This document shows, piece after piece, positions 8,561 through 16,844 of a stretch of 40,138 nt of DNA. The stretch is from DATCMU01 sp036563245. GTDB lineage: Bacteria; Pseudomonadota; Alphaproteobacteria; Rhizobiales; Devosiaceae. How positions within the stretch are numbered: position 1 is the stretch's first letter; every line of letters starts with the position of its first letter. The stretch is taken from NCBI GenBank assembly GCA_036563245.1, contig DATCMU010000048.1, forward strand, positions 1 to 40,138, in the 5' to 3' direction. The position numbers were made by a program, and so were the translations under genes. Under the pieces are notes generated by a model that saw nothing but the letters and a program-made list of their open reading frames with translations, made no database searches and had not been told where the DNA came from.

Positions 8561-9052
8561 ATGACGCGCTCCAGAAGACCGAACTGGCGGCGGATCAAAC
8601 GCCACCGCAACTATGAAGTCGGAGAAGCCGCGCGGACCCTTGGCGTGTGCCAGGGCACCGTAAGGCGGTGGATCAAGTCCGGACTGCCGGCCCTAACCGA
8701 CAAGAAGCCCACGCTGATCCTTGGCGAAGATCTGATCGCCTTCCACCAAGCCAAGGCCTCAAAGCGGCAAACGTGCCGGCTGGACGAATGCTATTGCGTC
8801 AAGTGCCGAACGCCGCGCGTGCCGGCTGGGCATATTGCCGAGTACGTGCCGATTTCGGCCCATAGCGGCAACCTCAAGGCGATCTGTCCCGTGTGCGAAG
8901 GGATCATGCACACCGCCAAGGCAAAGGCCTCCATTGCCGCCCTGGAGCGGATTCTGGCGGTTTCATTTCCGCAGGGCGATCCACGCCTAATGGATAGCGG
9001 CAACCCCTCCCCAAATGATCACAAGACCCTGGAGCACTTTGACAATGGCTAG
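8561..9052 (+). CDS. HTH protein with Cys-pair (zinc-ribbon-like) domain
   Basis: A 163-residue protein. Residues about 15-60 form a helix-turn-helix of excisionase type (YEVGEAARTLGVCQGTVRRWI, then LPALTDKKPTLILGEDL). Behind it are cysteines arranged as CRLDECYCVKC and CPVC, which suggests a zinc-binding ribbon. It resembles accessory proteins encoded directly before tyrosine recombinases in integrative elements. Its end overlaps the recombinase start (9045) by 8 bases, so translation is likely coupled. The ATG at 8561 fits the domain start; the longer frame from 8507 adds residues without conserved features. Confidence 0.75.
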   Translation: MTRSRRPNWRRIKRHRNYEVGEAARTLGVCQGTVRRWIKSGLPALTDKKPTLILGEDLIAFHQAKASKRQTCRLDECYCVKCRTPRVPAGHIAEYVPISAHSGNLKAICPVCEGIMHTAKAKASIAALERILAVSFPQGDPRLMDSGNPSPNDHKTLEHFDNG

Positions 9053-10145
9053 GCATCATCCCGCAAACGAGCGGATCAAGCGCGAGTATTTCACTTTCCT
9101 GAGAGAAGCGAACCGCATGGCGGAATCGTCGGTGGACCAGATCGCGGCGGCAATTGCGTTGTTCGAAAAGAGCACTGGCCACCGCGATTTCAAGAAGTTC
9201 CACGTCAATCAGGCGCAGAAGTTCAAGCGCCAGTTGCGCGAGCAGATCAATCCCGAAACCGGAAAGCCGCTGGCGGTGGCGACGATCCATTCGCGGCTGA
9301 TGGCGCTCAAGGCTTTCGTCAAATGGCTGGCCGACAAACCCGGCTACAAATCCCGTATCGCCTATTCCGATGCCGAATACTTCAACGACAGCGCGAATGA
9401 CGAGCGGGTGGCCAAGGCGGTGCGGCAGAAACCGGCGCCGACTCTTGAGCAAATCCGCCTAGCGCTGGACGCCATGCCAGCCGGCACAATCCTAGAACGG
9501 CGAGACCGGGCGGTGGTCGCCTTCATCATCCTGAGCGCTGCACGAGACGATGCTGCCGCGTCAATGTCCTTACGCAATATCGACCTCGAAAGGCGGACAG
9601 TGGATCACGATGCCCGAACGGTGCGCACCAAGCGGCGCAAGAGCTTCGTTTCGACCTTCTTCCCGGTTGGCGACGACATTGAGAACATAGTGCGGCGGTG
9701 GATCAAAGAGTTGAAAGATGACCAGCATTTCGGGCCAGACGATCCGCTGTTCCCGGCAACGGAATTGGGTTTCGATGCCAACAAGCACTTCGCGCCAATC
9801 GGACTGACGCGCCGGCACTGGAGCAGCGCGACAGCGATCCGCAAGATATTCCGAGAGGCGTTCGAACGCGCCGGCCTGCCCTACTTCAATCCGCACAGTT
9901 TCCGAAACACACTCACCGCCCTGGGCCAACAGCGATGCCAATCGCCGGAAGAGTACAAGGCCTGGAGCCAGAACATGGGCCACGAGGACGTGCTGACCAC
10001 GTTCACCAGCTATGGCGCGGTGGCTGCTAGCCGGCAGGCGGAAATCATGGCGCGGCTGTGCCACGCAAAGGACGATGCCGAAGCGGGGCAAATCGATCAG
10101 GAGACCCGGCGCGTGTTGGAGAAGCTGTTGAAGCGCACGGGGTAG
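9045..10145 (+). CDS. Second tyrosine recombinase/integrase
   Basis: A 366-residue recombinase, unlike the first integrase in its N terminus: it has a SAM-like core-binding domain (EYFTFLREANRMAESSVDQIAAAI) and no DUF4102 part. Catalytic residues visible are Arg in SAARDDAA, His-x-x-Arg in NPHSFRNTL, His in NMGHEDVL and Tyr in FTSYGAV. The start at 9045 overlaps the previous gene. With the AlpA-like and Cys-rich HTH proteins it forms a compact recombination module directly upstream of the type IIG enzyme. It may mobilise the restriction gene independently of the main integrase, or be a leftover of an earlier element (inference). Confidence 0.9.
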   Translation: MARHHPANERIKREYFTFLREANRMAESSVDQIAAAIALFEKSTGHRDFKKFHVNQAQKFKRQLREQINPETGKPLAVATIHSRLMALKAFVKWLADKPGYKSRIAYSDAEYFNDSANDERVAKAVRQKPAPTLEQIRLALDAMPAGTILERRDRAVVAFIILSAARDDAAASMSLRNIDLERRTVDHDARTVRTKRRKSFVSTFFPVGDDIENIVRRWIKELKDDQHFGPDDPLFPATELGFDANKHFAPIGLTRRHWSSATAIRKIFREAFERAGLPYFNPHSFRNTLTALGQQRCQSPEEYKAWSQNMGHEDVLTTFTSYGAVAASRQAEIMARLCHAKDDAEAGQIDQETRRVLEKLLKRTG

Positions 10146-10249
10146 AAAGTATGCTACTTGGAGCTTGTCGAAATGCCGGCGTGCGTGTGAAATCTCGCCA
10201 CTGATACGACACAAAGCAATGTTGCCGGTGTTTGAGGCTCGGTTTGGGT

Positions 10250-13200
10250 ATGAATCTATTTAACGGCAAGACGCTTGCGCGCCACCTCAAGGTTGCGAGC
10301 ATTCCGCCCCACCATCTCACCGAACTGGAGGCCTGGTCGCAGCTCATTGCGACCGGGCGAATCTATCGTCTCAAAGAGACGGCCCTCCATGGAGAATTTG
10401 CGTCCAAGATCGTAGAGGGGATTCTCGGATACAAAGGACCTTCGAGCGGTTCCGACTACACAGTGTCAACCGAGCAGGCGATACTTCAGGGAAGTGTCGA
10501 TCTCGCCCTTGGCCGGTTCGGGGGCAAGACCCCTGAAATCCTCGCCCCGTTCGAGCTGAAGGGGGCCGACACCCGCGACCTGGACGCCATCATGCCGGGG
10601 CGGAACAAGACCCCCGTTCAACAGGCGTGGGAATACGCCATGAACGCGCGAGGCGTGAAATGGGTTCTTGTCTCGAACATGATCGAGTTGCGCCTCTATG
10701 GCTTTGGCGAAGGCACCACCGCCTATGAAGCCTTCCAACTCGACCGACTGACCGATCCGCACGAATACGCCCGGTTCATGCTTCTGCTGTCAGCCGATAG
10801 CCTGCTGTCGGGCCGCACCGTCGATCTGCTGAAGCAAAGCCGCGCCGAAGACCGCGACATTACCGACAGCCTCTATCAGGACTACAAGGCGCTGCGCCTG
10901 AAGCTGATCGGGGCCGTCCAGGCGGCAGCCCCCTCCATTGCCGCCCTGGATGCAATCGCCGTCGCACAGAAGATCCTCGACCGGGTGCTGTTCATCGCCT
11001 TTGCCGAAGATACCGGCCTTCTTCCCGGCAACACCCTGTCACAAGCCTTTGTTACCCGCGACCCCTACAACCCCCGCCCTGTCTGGGACAATTTCCGGGG
11101 CCTGTTCAACGCAATCGACAAGGGCAGTGATGCCCTGAAAATCCCCCGCTACAACGGGGGCCTGTTCCGCCAGGACGACACGATCAACGCCTTGGCCCTG
11201 CCCGATGACGTCTGCGAGGGGTTCAAGACCCTCGGCGAATATGACTTTGCGTCCGAAGTGTCTGTCACCGTTCTGGGCCATATTTTCGAACAGTCCATTG
11301 CTGACGTTGAACGCCTTCAAGCGCAGGCGCGGGGCGAAGAGGCCGAAGAAGAGCGGGCCACCGGCACCACCGGGCGGCGCAAGCGTGACGGGGTAGTCTA
11401 CACCCCCGATTACATCGCCCGTTTCATCGTGGCCGAAACCCTGGGCGCGCACCTCGAAGAAGCCTTCACCGAAATCTTGCGCGCCCATGCCAAGGCCGGG
11501 GCTGATCTGTCCGACTATGCCGCCATCCCGTGGCGCAGAAAATCGGCCGAACTGGAAGCGTGGCAAGCCTACCGCGACCGGCTGAAGACCTTGCGCATTG
11601 TCGATCCCGCCTGCGGATCGGGCGTGTTCCTCATTATGGCCTTCGATTTTCTGAAGGCCGAACTGTCGCGCGTGAACGACAAGATTGCCGATCTGCAAGG
11701 CAAGGATCAGCACATCCAGGACCTTCTGGACCCCGATAGCGAAATCCTGACGAACAACCTGTTCGGGGTGGATGTGAACGTCGAAAGCATCGAACTCGCC
11801 AAACTGTCACTCTGGATCAAGACCGCCCGTCGCGGCAAGGTGCTGGACAGCCTGTCGGGCAACCTACGCGTAGGCGACAGCCTGATCGAAGACAGCAACT
11901 TTGCCTATCTCGATCACGCCTTCACTTGGGAATCCGCCTTCCCGCACGTCTTTGCCGAAGGCGGGTTCGATGTGGTTCTGGGCAACCCGCCCTATGTCCG
12001 TATGGAACTCCTGAAGGCGCTGAAGCCCTATCTGGAAAAGCGGTATGAGGTAGTTTCCGATAGGGCCGATCTATACTGCTACTTCTTTGAACGCGGGCTA
12101 CGCCTGCTGAAACCGGGCGGGCGTCTGGGGTTCATTTCCTCGAACACATTCTTCAAGACCGGATCGGGCAAGCCCTTGCGCGACTACCTGCGGCGCGAAG
12201 CGACCATCGAAGGCGTTGTCGATTTTGGCGACCTGCAAATTTTCGAAGGCGTAACTACCTATCCAGTCATCCTGACCATGAAGCGCGGGCCAGCGTCCAA
12301 GGGGCACGATCTGCGTTTTTGGAAGGTGGACGAACTACCCGAAACCAACTTTCAGGCTACCTGGGAAGCCGCCGCAGAGCCCTATCCGCAAGCCGCCCTT
12401 AACGCAGGGTCATGGGAACTGGAAAACGCCGCCAAGCGCGCCCTGCGCGACAAGATCAGGGCGGGCAAGAAGACCTTGCAAGAGGTCTACGGTTCCCCGC
12501 TTTACGGCATCAAGACCGGGCTAAATGCTGCCTTTGTGATCGACAGCGCCACCAAGGAACGCCTCTGCGCCCAAGACCCCCGATCCGCCGAGTTGCTGAA
12601 ACCCTTCCTCGAAGGCAAAGACCTGAAACGCTGGCGGACCGAACCGCGCGGCCTTTGGCTGATCTACATTCCCAAGAACCGGATCAAGATTGACGACTAC
12701 CCGGCCATCCGGGATTGGCTGCTGCCCTTCAAAACTGCTCTGGAAGGCCGCGCCACAAGACAGGAATGGTTCGAGCTGCAGCAAGCGCAGGAAGCGTATG
12801 CACCGCACTTTGCAGCACCCAAGATCAGCTACCCCCATTTCAACGACACCCGGAACTTTTCGTTTGAGCCTTTGGGGGCGTTCTCGAACGACAAATCCTA
12901 TCTAATCCCGGCTGAAGACATGGCGCTGCTGGGGCTTCTGAATAGCCGGGTGCTTTGGTACATGCTTTCATCGATGAGTCCGCCTGTTCGAGGCGGCTTT
13001 CATGAACTGCGGGTGCAGTATGTCGAAAAGCTGCCCATCCCGGCATGGGACGAAAGCGCACGCGCCAAGTTGGCCGCAGCAAGCGAAAACGCCAGCAAGG
13101 CGGCAAAGAAACGCCTGACCCTACAAACCGCCCTGATACGCAGGCTTCCCGATCTCTGCCCGCGTGGCCGTGATCCAAAGCTGACAACCCGGCTTCAGGA

Positions 13201-13435
13201 ATGGTGGACCTTGCCCGACTTCGCCGCCTTCCGGGCCGAGGTGAAAAAGGCGTTCAAGACCGATATCCCCTTGGCCGAGCGTTCCGCTTGGGAAGACTGG
13301 ATCACCCGCGACCGCGCCGAAATCGCCCGCCTGTCAGCCGAGATTGCCAAGGCCGAAGCCCAGATCGAGAGCATCGTCTACGCCCTGTTCGACCTGACCC
13401 CCGGCGAAATCGCGCTTCTTGAGTCGAGCATCTAG
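10250..13435 (+). CDS. Type IIG restriction-modification enzyme
   Basis: A 1061-residue single-chain enzyme combining endonuclease, N6-adenine methyltransferase and target recognition. The N-terminal PD-(D/E)xK nuclease signs are Glu49, Asp84 (GSVDLALG) and Glu102-x-Lys104 (FELKGA). The methyltransferase has motif I DPACGSGVFLI near residue 452 and catalytic motif IV NPPY at about 579-582. The C-terminal third (ISYPHFNDTRNFSF, then GLLNSRVLWYML and LPIP) is a TaqI-like specificity domain. The length matches Eco57I/type IIG families. No separate specificity subunit or methylase lies nearby. The ATG at 10250 has GAGG about 12 bases upstream; a TTG at 10232 is possible. It protects the host against foreign DNA and may stabilise the island by addiction (inference). 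Confidence 0.9.
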   Translation: MNLFNGKTLARHLKVASIPPHHLTELEAWSQLIATGRIYRLKETALHGEFASKIVEGILGYKGPSSGSDYTVSTEQAILQGSVDLALGRFGGKTPEILAPFELKGADTRDLDAIMPGRNKTPVQQAWEYAMNARGVKWVLVSNMIELRLYGFGEGTTAYEAFQLDRLTDPHEYARFMLLLSADSLLSGRTVDLLKQSRAEDRDITDSLYQDYKALRLKLIGAVQAAAPSIAALDAIAVAQKILDRVLFIAFAEDTGLLPGNTLSQAFVTRDPYNPRPVWDNFRGLFNAIDKGSDALKIPRYNGGLFRQDDTINALALPDDVCEGFKTLGEYDFASEVSVTVLGHIFEQSIADVERLQAQARGEEAEEERATGTTGRRKRDGVVYTPDYIARFIVAETLGAHLEEAFTEILRAHAKAGADLSDYAAIPWRRKSAELEAWQAYRDRLKTLRIVDPACGSGVFLIMAFDFLKAELSRVNDKIADLQGKDQHIQDLLDPDSEILTNNLFGVDVNVESIELAKLSLWIKTARRGKVLDSLSGNLRVGDSLIEDSNFAYLDHAFTWESAFPHVFAEGGFDVVLGNPPYVRMELLKALKPYLEKRYEVVSDRADLYCYFFERGLRLLKPGGRLGFISSNTFFKTGSGKPLRDYLRREATIEGVVDFGDLQIFEGVTTYPVILTMKRGPASKGHDLRFWKVDELPETNFQATWEAAAEPYPQAALNAGSWELENAAKRALRDKIRAGKKTLQEVYGSPLYGIKTGLNAAFVIDSATKERLCAQDPRSAELLKPFLEGKDLKRWRTEPRGLWLIYIPKNRIKIDDYPAIRDWLLPFKTALEGRATRQEWFELQQAQEAYAPHFAAPKISYPHFNDTRNFSFEPLGAFSNDKSYLIPAEDMALLGLLNSRVLWYMLSSMSPPVRGGFHELRVQYVEKLPIPAWDESARAKLAAASENASKAAKKRLTLQTALIRRLPDLCPRGRDPKLTTRLQEWWTLPDFAAFRAEVKKAFKTDIPLAERSAWEDWITRDRAEIARLSAEIAKAEAQIESIVYALFDLTPGEIALLESSI

Positions 13436-13524
13436 AGCGACGCACGCGCTCCATCATTCCGGCAAACATCTTGGGATGGAAGGCTTCCAGACTGACGGAA
13501 AGTTGGCCCCATTTTTGTTGTCCG

Positions 13525-13544
13525 TGGCGACCCGGTGGCGACCC
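13525..13544 (+). repeat. Paired TGGCGACCC repeats, right island end
   Basis: TGGCGACCC occurs at 13525-13533 and 13536-13544, with the same 11-bp spacing and orientation as the pair at 315-334. The pair ends 16 bp before the right att repeat. Its presence at both ends of an integrase-borne island supports arm-type integrase binding sites (inference). Confidence 0.6.
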
Positions 13545-13560
13545 GGAAAAAGTCCGACCA

Positions 13561-13660
13561 GCCCGCCGCAGAGCGCGACTTCTGGAATACATTGATTTCA
13601 TTGAAGAAAGAGTGGCGCGCCCGAAGAGATTCGAACTCCTGACCCCCAGATTCGTAGTCT
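13561..13660. repeat. Right attachment-site repeat within intact tRNA-Arg
   Basis: Direct-repeat partner of 98-197. Bases 13613-13660 are the 3' part of the intact tRNA-Arg; 13561-13612 are flank now lying on the island side. Identity ends at 13660, inside the anticodon stem, so a crossover in or near the anticodon loop would separate the two copies. The identity of 52 non-tRNA bases means the element's attP carried host-like flank as well as the tRNA end. Confidence 0.92.
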
Positions 13661-13689
13661 GGTGCTCTATCCAGCTGAGCTACGGGCGC
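13613..13689 (-). tRNA. tRNA-Arg(ACG)
   Basis: A 77-base tRNA with CCA encoded. The acceptor stem pairs GCGCCCG (13689-13683) with CGGGCGC (13623-13617). The anticodon arm is CCAGA, loop CTACGAA, TCTGG, giving anticodon ACG for arginine. The D arm (GCTCAGCTGGATAGAGC) and T arm with TTCGAAT are present. Its 3' 48 bases lie in the right att repeat, so this copy was rebuilt from island-borne sequence and should still be functional. Confidence 0.97.
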
Positions 13690-13923
13690 GCAGGTTGCAG
13701 GGCATCGGCCCGGCGAACCGGGGGACACTTATACTGCCCCCGGCGGCAATGCAAGGGGGGTGGCGGCGGTGCCGAGCTACTTCGCCCCACGGGGCGGGCA
13801 AGCAGGGCACAGGATACTGTGGAAACGCGTTCCCTGCCCGCCTCGTTTCCAAAGAGAGAGCCCCCGCAAGGACCATCTGCCAGGCGATCCGTACCGAATG
13901 CCCCGGGCTCATCAGAGCCGGCT

Positions 13924-15351
13924 TCAACCGATGCGACTTCGCATCGGCAGGGCGATTTCGAAACGGGTGCCCACAGGCTGCTCGACAAAAGCCAGACGTC
14001 CGCCATGCGCCTCGACGAGTTCGCGGGCGATGGCGAGACCGAGGCCGGTGCCCCCTGCCCGCGCCGAACCCTCGAAGGCAACGAACAGGTTCTCCCTGGC
14101 GCGCGGCGGCAGGCCCGGCCCGTTGTCCGAGACCGAAATCACGCAGGCGTCATCCCTTTGCGCATAGTCCACGGTGATAGCGGGTTCGGCTATGGCGTCC
14201 CCGGCCTGTTCCATGGCCTCGCGGGCATTCTTGATCAGGTTGACGAACACGCGGGCGAACTGGTCGGGATCGGCGCGCAGGGTGATGGCGTCGGGCACAA
14301 GGTTGGTGAATACCACGCGTGGGTGCCCGGCCATGCCGGCCTCGAAGCCGGCCTCCTCGACCAGGGCGCGCAGATCGACGGGCTGGGGACGCGGCGGGGC
14401 CGCGCTCTGGCGTCCGTAGTCGAGCACGGACTGGGCAAAGCCGATCGCCTTGTCGAGGGTGTGCACCAGGCGCGGGGCAAGCCGCTGCACCTTGGGATCG
14501 TCCAGCGTCGCCACCTGGTCGGAAAGCAGTTGCGCCGACGTCAGCGTGTTGCGCAGGTCGTGGTTGATCTTGGCCACCGCCAGGCCGAGATCGGCGAGAT
14601 GGCGGCGCTGGCGCAGCATGGTGAAAAGATCCGTTTCCATCATGGCCAGTTCGCGCTCGGCCACCCCGATCTCGTCGCGCCTTGATGTGGGCTCGATGAC
14701 CAGGCTGGCGTTTTCGGGCGCCTGGCGGAAGGCCACCATGTTGGCGGTGATCCGCCTGATGGGCCGGATCAGCGAACGGTTGAGGAAGACGAAGATGACC
14801 AGCGCGGTCAGGGTGGCGATGATGATGGAGAGAATGAAGATATTGCGCGAATAGACCAGCATCTCGGCGCGCAGCGGCGCCTCGGGCATGAGCAGTTCGA
14901 TCAGCGTGTCGCCGCCCGGCGCCGTGCCGACGATGCGCACGGTCCGGTCGCCGCCGAAAACGAGCGTCTCCAATGCGCCCCCGATCAGGGTCAAGGGATC
15001 GCGGGCCCGCATGTCGGCGGTCACCGCCGCCTTTGGCATGGGGGCGTCCTTGAGTTCGATCAGAAGGCTCTGTCCGGAGCGGCGATAGACCAGCGCTATG
15101 GCCCCGGCCGTGTTCAGCAGGCGGTCGGTCAGCCCCTCGGGCACCTTCATCACATCCGGCACGGCATCGAGCACGCGGGTGGCCACCGCGCCGACGCGCA
15201 GGCGGTCATCCAGCCAGTTGGCGCGGAAATTGGCAACCGAGGGCAGGTAAATGACCACCTCCACCGCCAGGATCACGACAATGATCGTGGCGATCAGCTT
15301 GACCGACAGGCCGGCGAAGGGGCCGGGTACGCGAGGTGGCTCGATCGTCAT
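13924..15351 (-). CDS. Sensor histidine kinase
   Basis: A 475-residue membrane sensor kinase. There is a membrane segment at about 18-38, a periplasmic sensor region to about 170, a second segment (IFILSIIIATLTALVIFVFL, about 178-198), then HAMP, HisKA with the phosphoacceptor His in KINHDLRNTL, and the HATPase domain with N box NLIKNAREAM, G1 DNGPGLP and G2 GGTGLGLAIA. It autophosphorylates on His and passes phosphate to a response regulator, but no regulator gene is nearby. It lies 50 bp after the flavoprotein gene and is probably the last gene of that operon. The signal sensed is unknown. Confidence 0.93.
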   Translation of the reverse strand: MTIEPPRVPGPFAGLSVKLIATIIVVILAVEVVIYLPSVANFRANWLDDRLRVGAVATRVLDAVPDVMKVPEGLTDRLLNTAGAIALVYRRSGQSLLIELKDAPMPKAAVTADMRARDPLTLIGGALETLVFGGDRTVRIVGTAPGGDTLIELLMPEAPLRAEMLVYSRNIFILSIIIATLTALVIFVFLNRSLIRPIRRITANMVAFRQAPENASLVIEPTSRRDEIGVAERELAMMETDLFTMLRQRRHLADLGLAVAKINHDLRNTLTSAQLLSDQVATLDDPKVQRLAPRLVHTLDKAIGFAQSVLDYGRQSAAPPRPQPVDLRALVEEAGFEAGMAGHPRVVFTNLVPDAITLRADPDQFARVFVNLIKNAREAMEQAGDAIAEPAITVDYAQRDDACVISVSDNGPGLPPRARENLFVAFEGSARAGGTGLGLAIARELVEAHGGRLAFVEQPVGTRFEIALPMRSRIG

Positions 15352-15401
15352 GTGGCTGGACTATAGGCGGAATTTCGCCAACGGCAACACGAAGCGCGAA
15401 C

Positions 15402-16844
15402 CTAGGGCAACAAACGGTTGAGCGCGGCCACACGCCTCAGCCAGGGGTTCGACACCTGATCGCGGTAATATTCGATGCCGACCCGGCGGGCGATCTCGGA
15501 CAGCGTCGGGTAAGGCGCGATGAAACCGGCAAGGTCGGCGGCGCGCAGCTTGCGGCTCACTGCCAGAGAGAACAGGGCAATCAGCTCGCCCGCCGACGGG
15601 CCGACAATGCCCGCGCCCAGGATGCGGCCGCGCCGGTCGGTGATCATCTTGACCAGCCCCTCGGCCTCGCGCTCGGCATGGGCCCTGTCGTTATCCGCAA
15701 ATGACCAGCGCACCACCTTCATCCGGTCGCCAAGGCGCTCCCTAGCCGCCTTCTCGCTGAGCCCGACATGGGCAATTTCAGGGTCGGTATAGGTGGCCCA
15801 TGGGATGATGTCGTGGTTGACCTTCACCGGAAGGCCGAAAACTGCATTCCGCACGACCAGGCCCGCATGATAGCCCGCCACATGGGTGAAATGCAGCCCG
15901 CCCGCAACGTCGCCGATGGCATAAACGCGCCGGTTCGAACTGCGCAGCCCCTCGTCGACGGCAATGCCGCGCCGGTCGTGACGGATGCCGGCGGCGTCGA
16001 GGTTCAGGCTCTCCAGGTTCGGCACCCGTCCGATGGCGACCAGAAGGTGTGACCCCTCGATCACCGTCTCGCCATCCGGTCCACGCGCGGTTACCGCAAC
16101 CCCGCCGGGGGCATGGGCGACCCGTTCGACGCGTGTATTGGCAAGGATCGTGACCCCCTCGCGTTCGATATTGCGCAGCGCAATGGCGGTGAGTTCGGCG
16201 TCGTCCCGGGCCAATGGCTCCGCCATTTCGATGACGGTCACCCGCGCCCCGAGCCGCCGATGGGCCTGGGCAAGCTCCATGCCGATCGGCCCGCCGCCCG
16301 CGATCACCAGATGATCGGGGTTCGCAGACAGATCAAATATCGATTCGTTGGTGAGATAGGGCACCGTGTCGAGGCCGGGGATGGCGGGCACCGCCGGACG
16401 GGAACCGGTGGCGATCACGAAACGGCGCGCACTGATCGCGCGTCCGCCGGCAACCACGGTTCGCGCATCGGCAAAGCTCGCCTCGGCGCGAATGACCTCG
16501 ACGCCCATGCGCTCGAACCGCTCCACCGAATCATTGGGCGCCAGAGAGGCGATCACGTCACGCACATGCTCGTGCACCATGGCGATATCGACAAGCGGGG
16601 CGCCAGCCGCGACACCGAACAGGGGCGCGCGACGGATCGCCTCGGCGTGCCGCGCCGCCGCTATGAGCGATTTGGACGGAATGCAGCCATAGTTGAGGCA
16701 GTCGCCCCCCATTTCGCCGCGCTCGACCAGCACCACCGACGCGCCGAAGGCGCGGGCGGCGGCGGCCACGGTCAGCCCTCCGGATCCGGCGCCGATGATG
16801 CAGAGATCGGGGCGCATGGGCTCGGGCATGGCGGGGCCCTTCAT
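15402..16844 (-). CDS. Pyridine nucleotide-disulfide oxidoreductase (dihydrolipoamide dehydrogenase/MerA-like)
   Basis: A 480-residue FAD enzyme of the class I disulfide reductase family. FAD-binding GAGSGG comes early, then the redox pair Cys-x4-Cys in GGDCLNYGCIPSKS, the NAD(P)-binding GGGPIGMELA near the middle, the second FAD motif YAIGDVAGG, and the C-terminal dimerisation domain. The catalytic His of true lipoamide dehydrogenase (HAHPT) is not there; the matching region reads APYPTLSE, as in MerA-like relatives, so the substrate is probably not lipoamide. The ATG at 16844 overlaps the stop of the TVP38 gene by 4 bases and has AGGGGGAA upstream. Flavoproteins of this type are often linked or fused to TVP38 proteins, pointing to a shared membrane-redox task (inference). 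Confidence 0.9.
   Translation of the reverse strand: MKGPAMPEPMRPDLCIIGAGSGGLTVAAAARAFGASVVLVERGEMGGDCLNYGCIPSKSLIAAARHAEAIRRAPLFGVAAGAPLVDIAMVHEHVRDVIASLAPNDSVERFERMGVEVIRAEASFADARTVVAGGRAISARRFVIATGSRPAVPAIPGLDTVPYLTNESIFDLSANPDHLVIAGGGPIGMELAQAHRRLGARVTVIEMAEPLARDDAELTAIALRNIEREGVTILANTRVERVAHAPGGVAVTARGPDGETVIEGSHLLVAIGRVPNLESLNLDAAGIRHDRRGIAVDEGLRSSNRRVYAIGDVAGGLHFTHVAGYHAGLVVRNAVFGLPVKVNHDIIPWATYTDPEIAHVGLSEKAARERLGDRMKVVRWSFADNDRAHAEREAEGLVKMITDRRGRILGAGIVGPSAGELIALFSLAVSRKLRAADLAGFIAPYPTLSEIARRVGIEYYRDQVSNPWLRRVAALNRLLP

Larger units (their letters stand above)
98..13660. mobile_element. Genomic island integrated in tRNA-Arg(ACG)
   Basis: The island is bounded by a 100-bp direct repeat (98-197 and 13561-13660) that differs at one base. 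The repeat contains the 3' half of a tRNA-Arg gene whose complete copy sits at the right edge. Inside are a tyrosine integrase reading inward from the left end, a lower-GC block of glycan genes, and a second recombinase next to a type IIG restriction-modification gene. There are no conjugation, replication or phage structural genes, so it reads as an integrative island without its own transfer functions. Known biology: tyrosine integrases commonly use tRNA genes as attB and restore them with a 3' copy carried by the element. The exact crossover base cannot be fixed from the sequence; it most likely lies in the anticodon-loop part of the repeat. Confidence 0.9.

Noticed and set aside
13471..14685. 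A 404-codon plus-strand frame across the tRNA and the histidine kinase end
   Set aside because: It runs antisense through a tRNA gene and the kinase ATPase domain and has no domain features.
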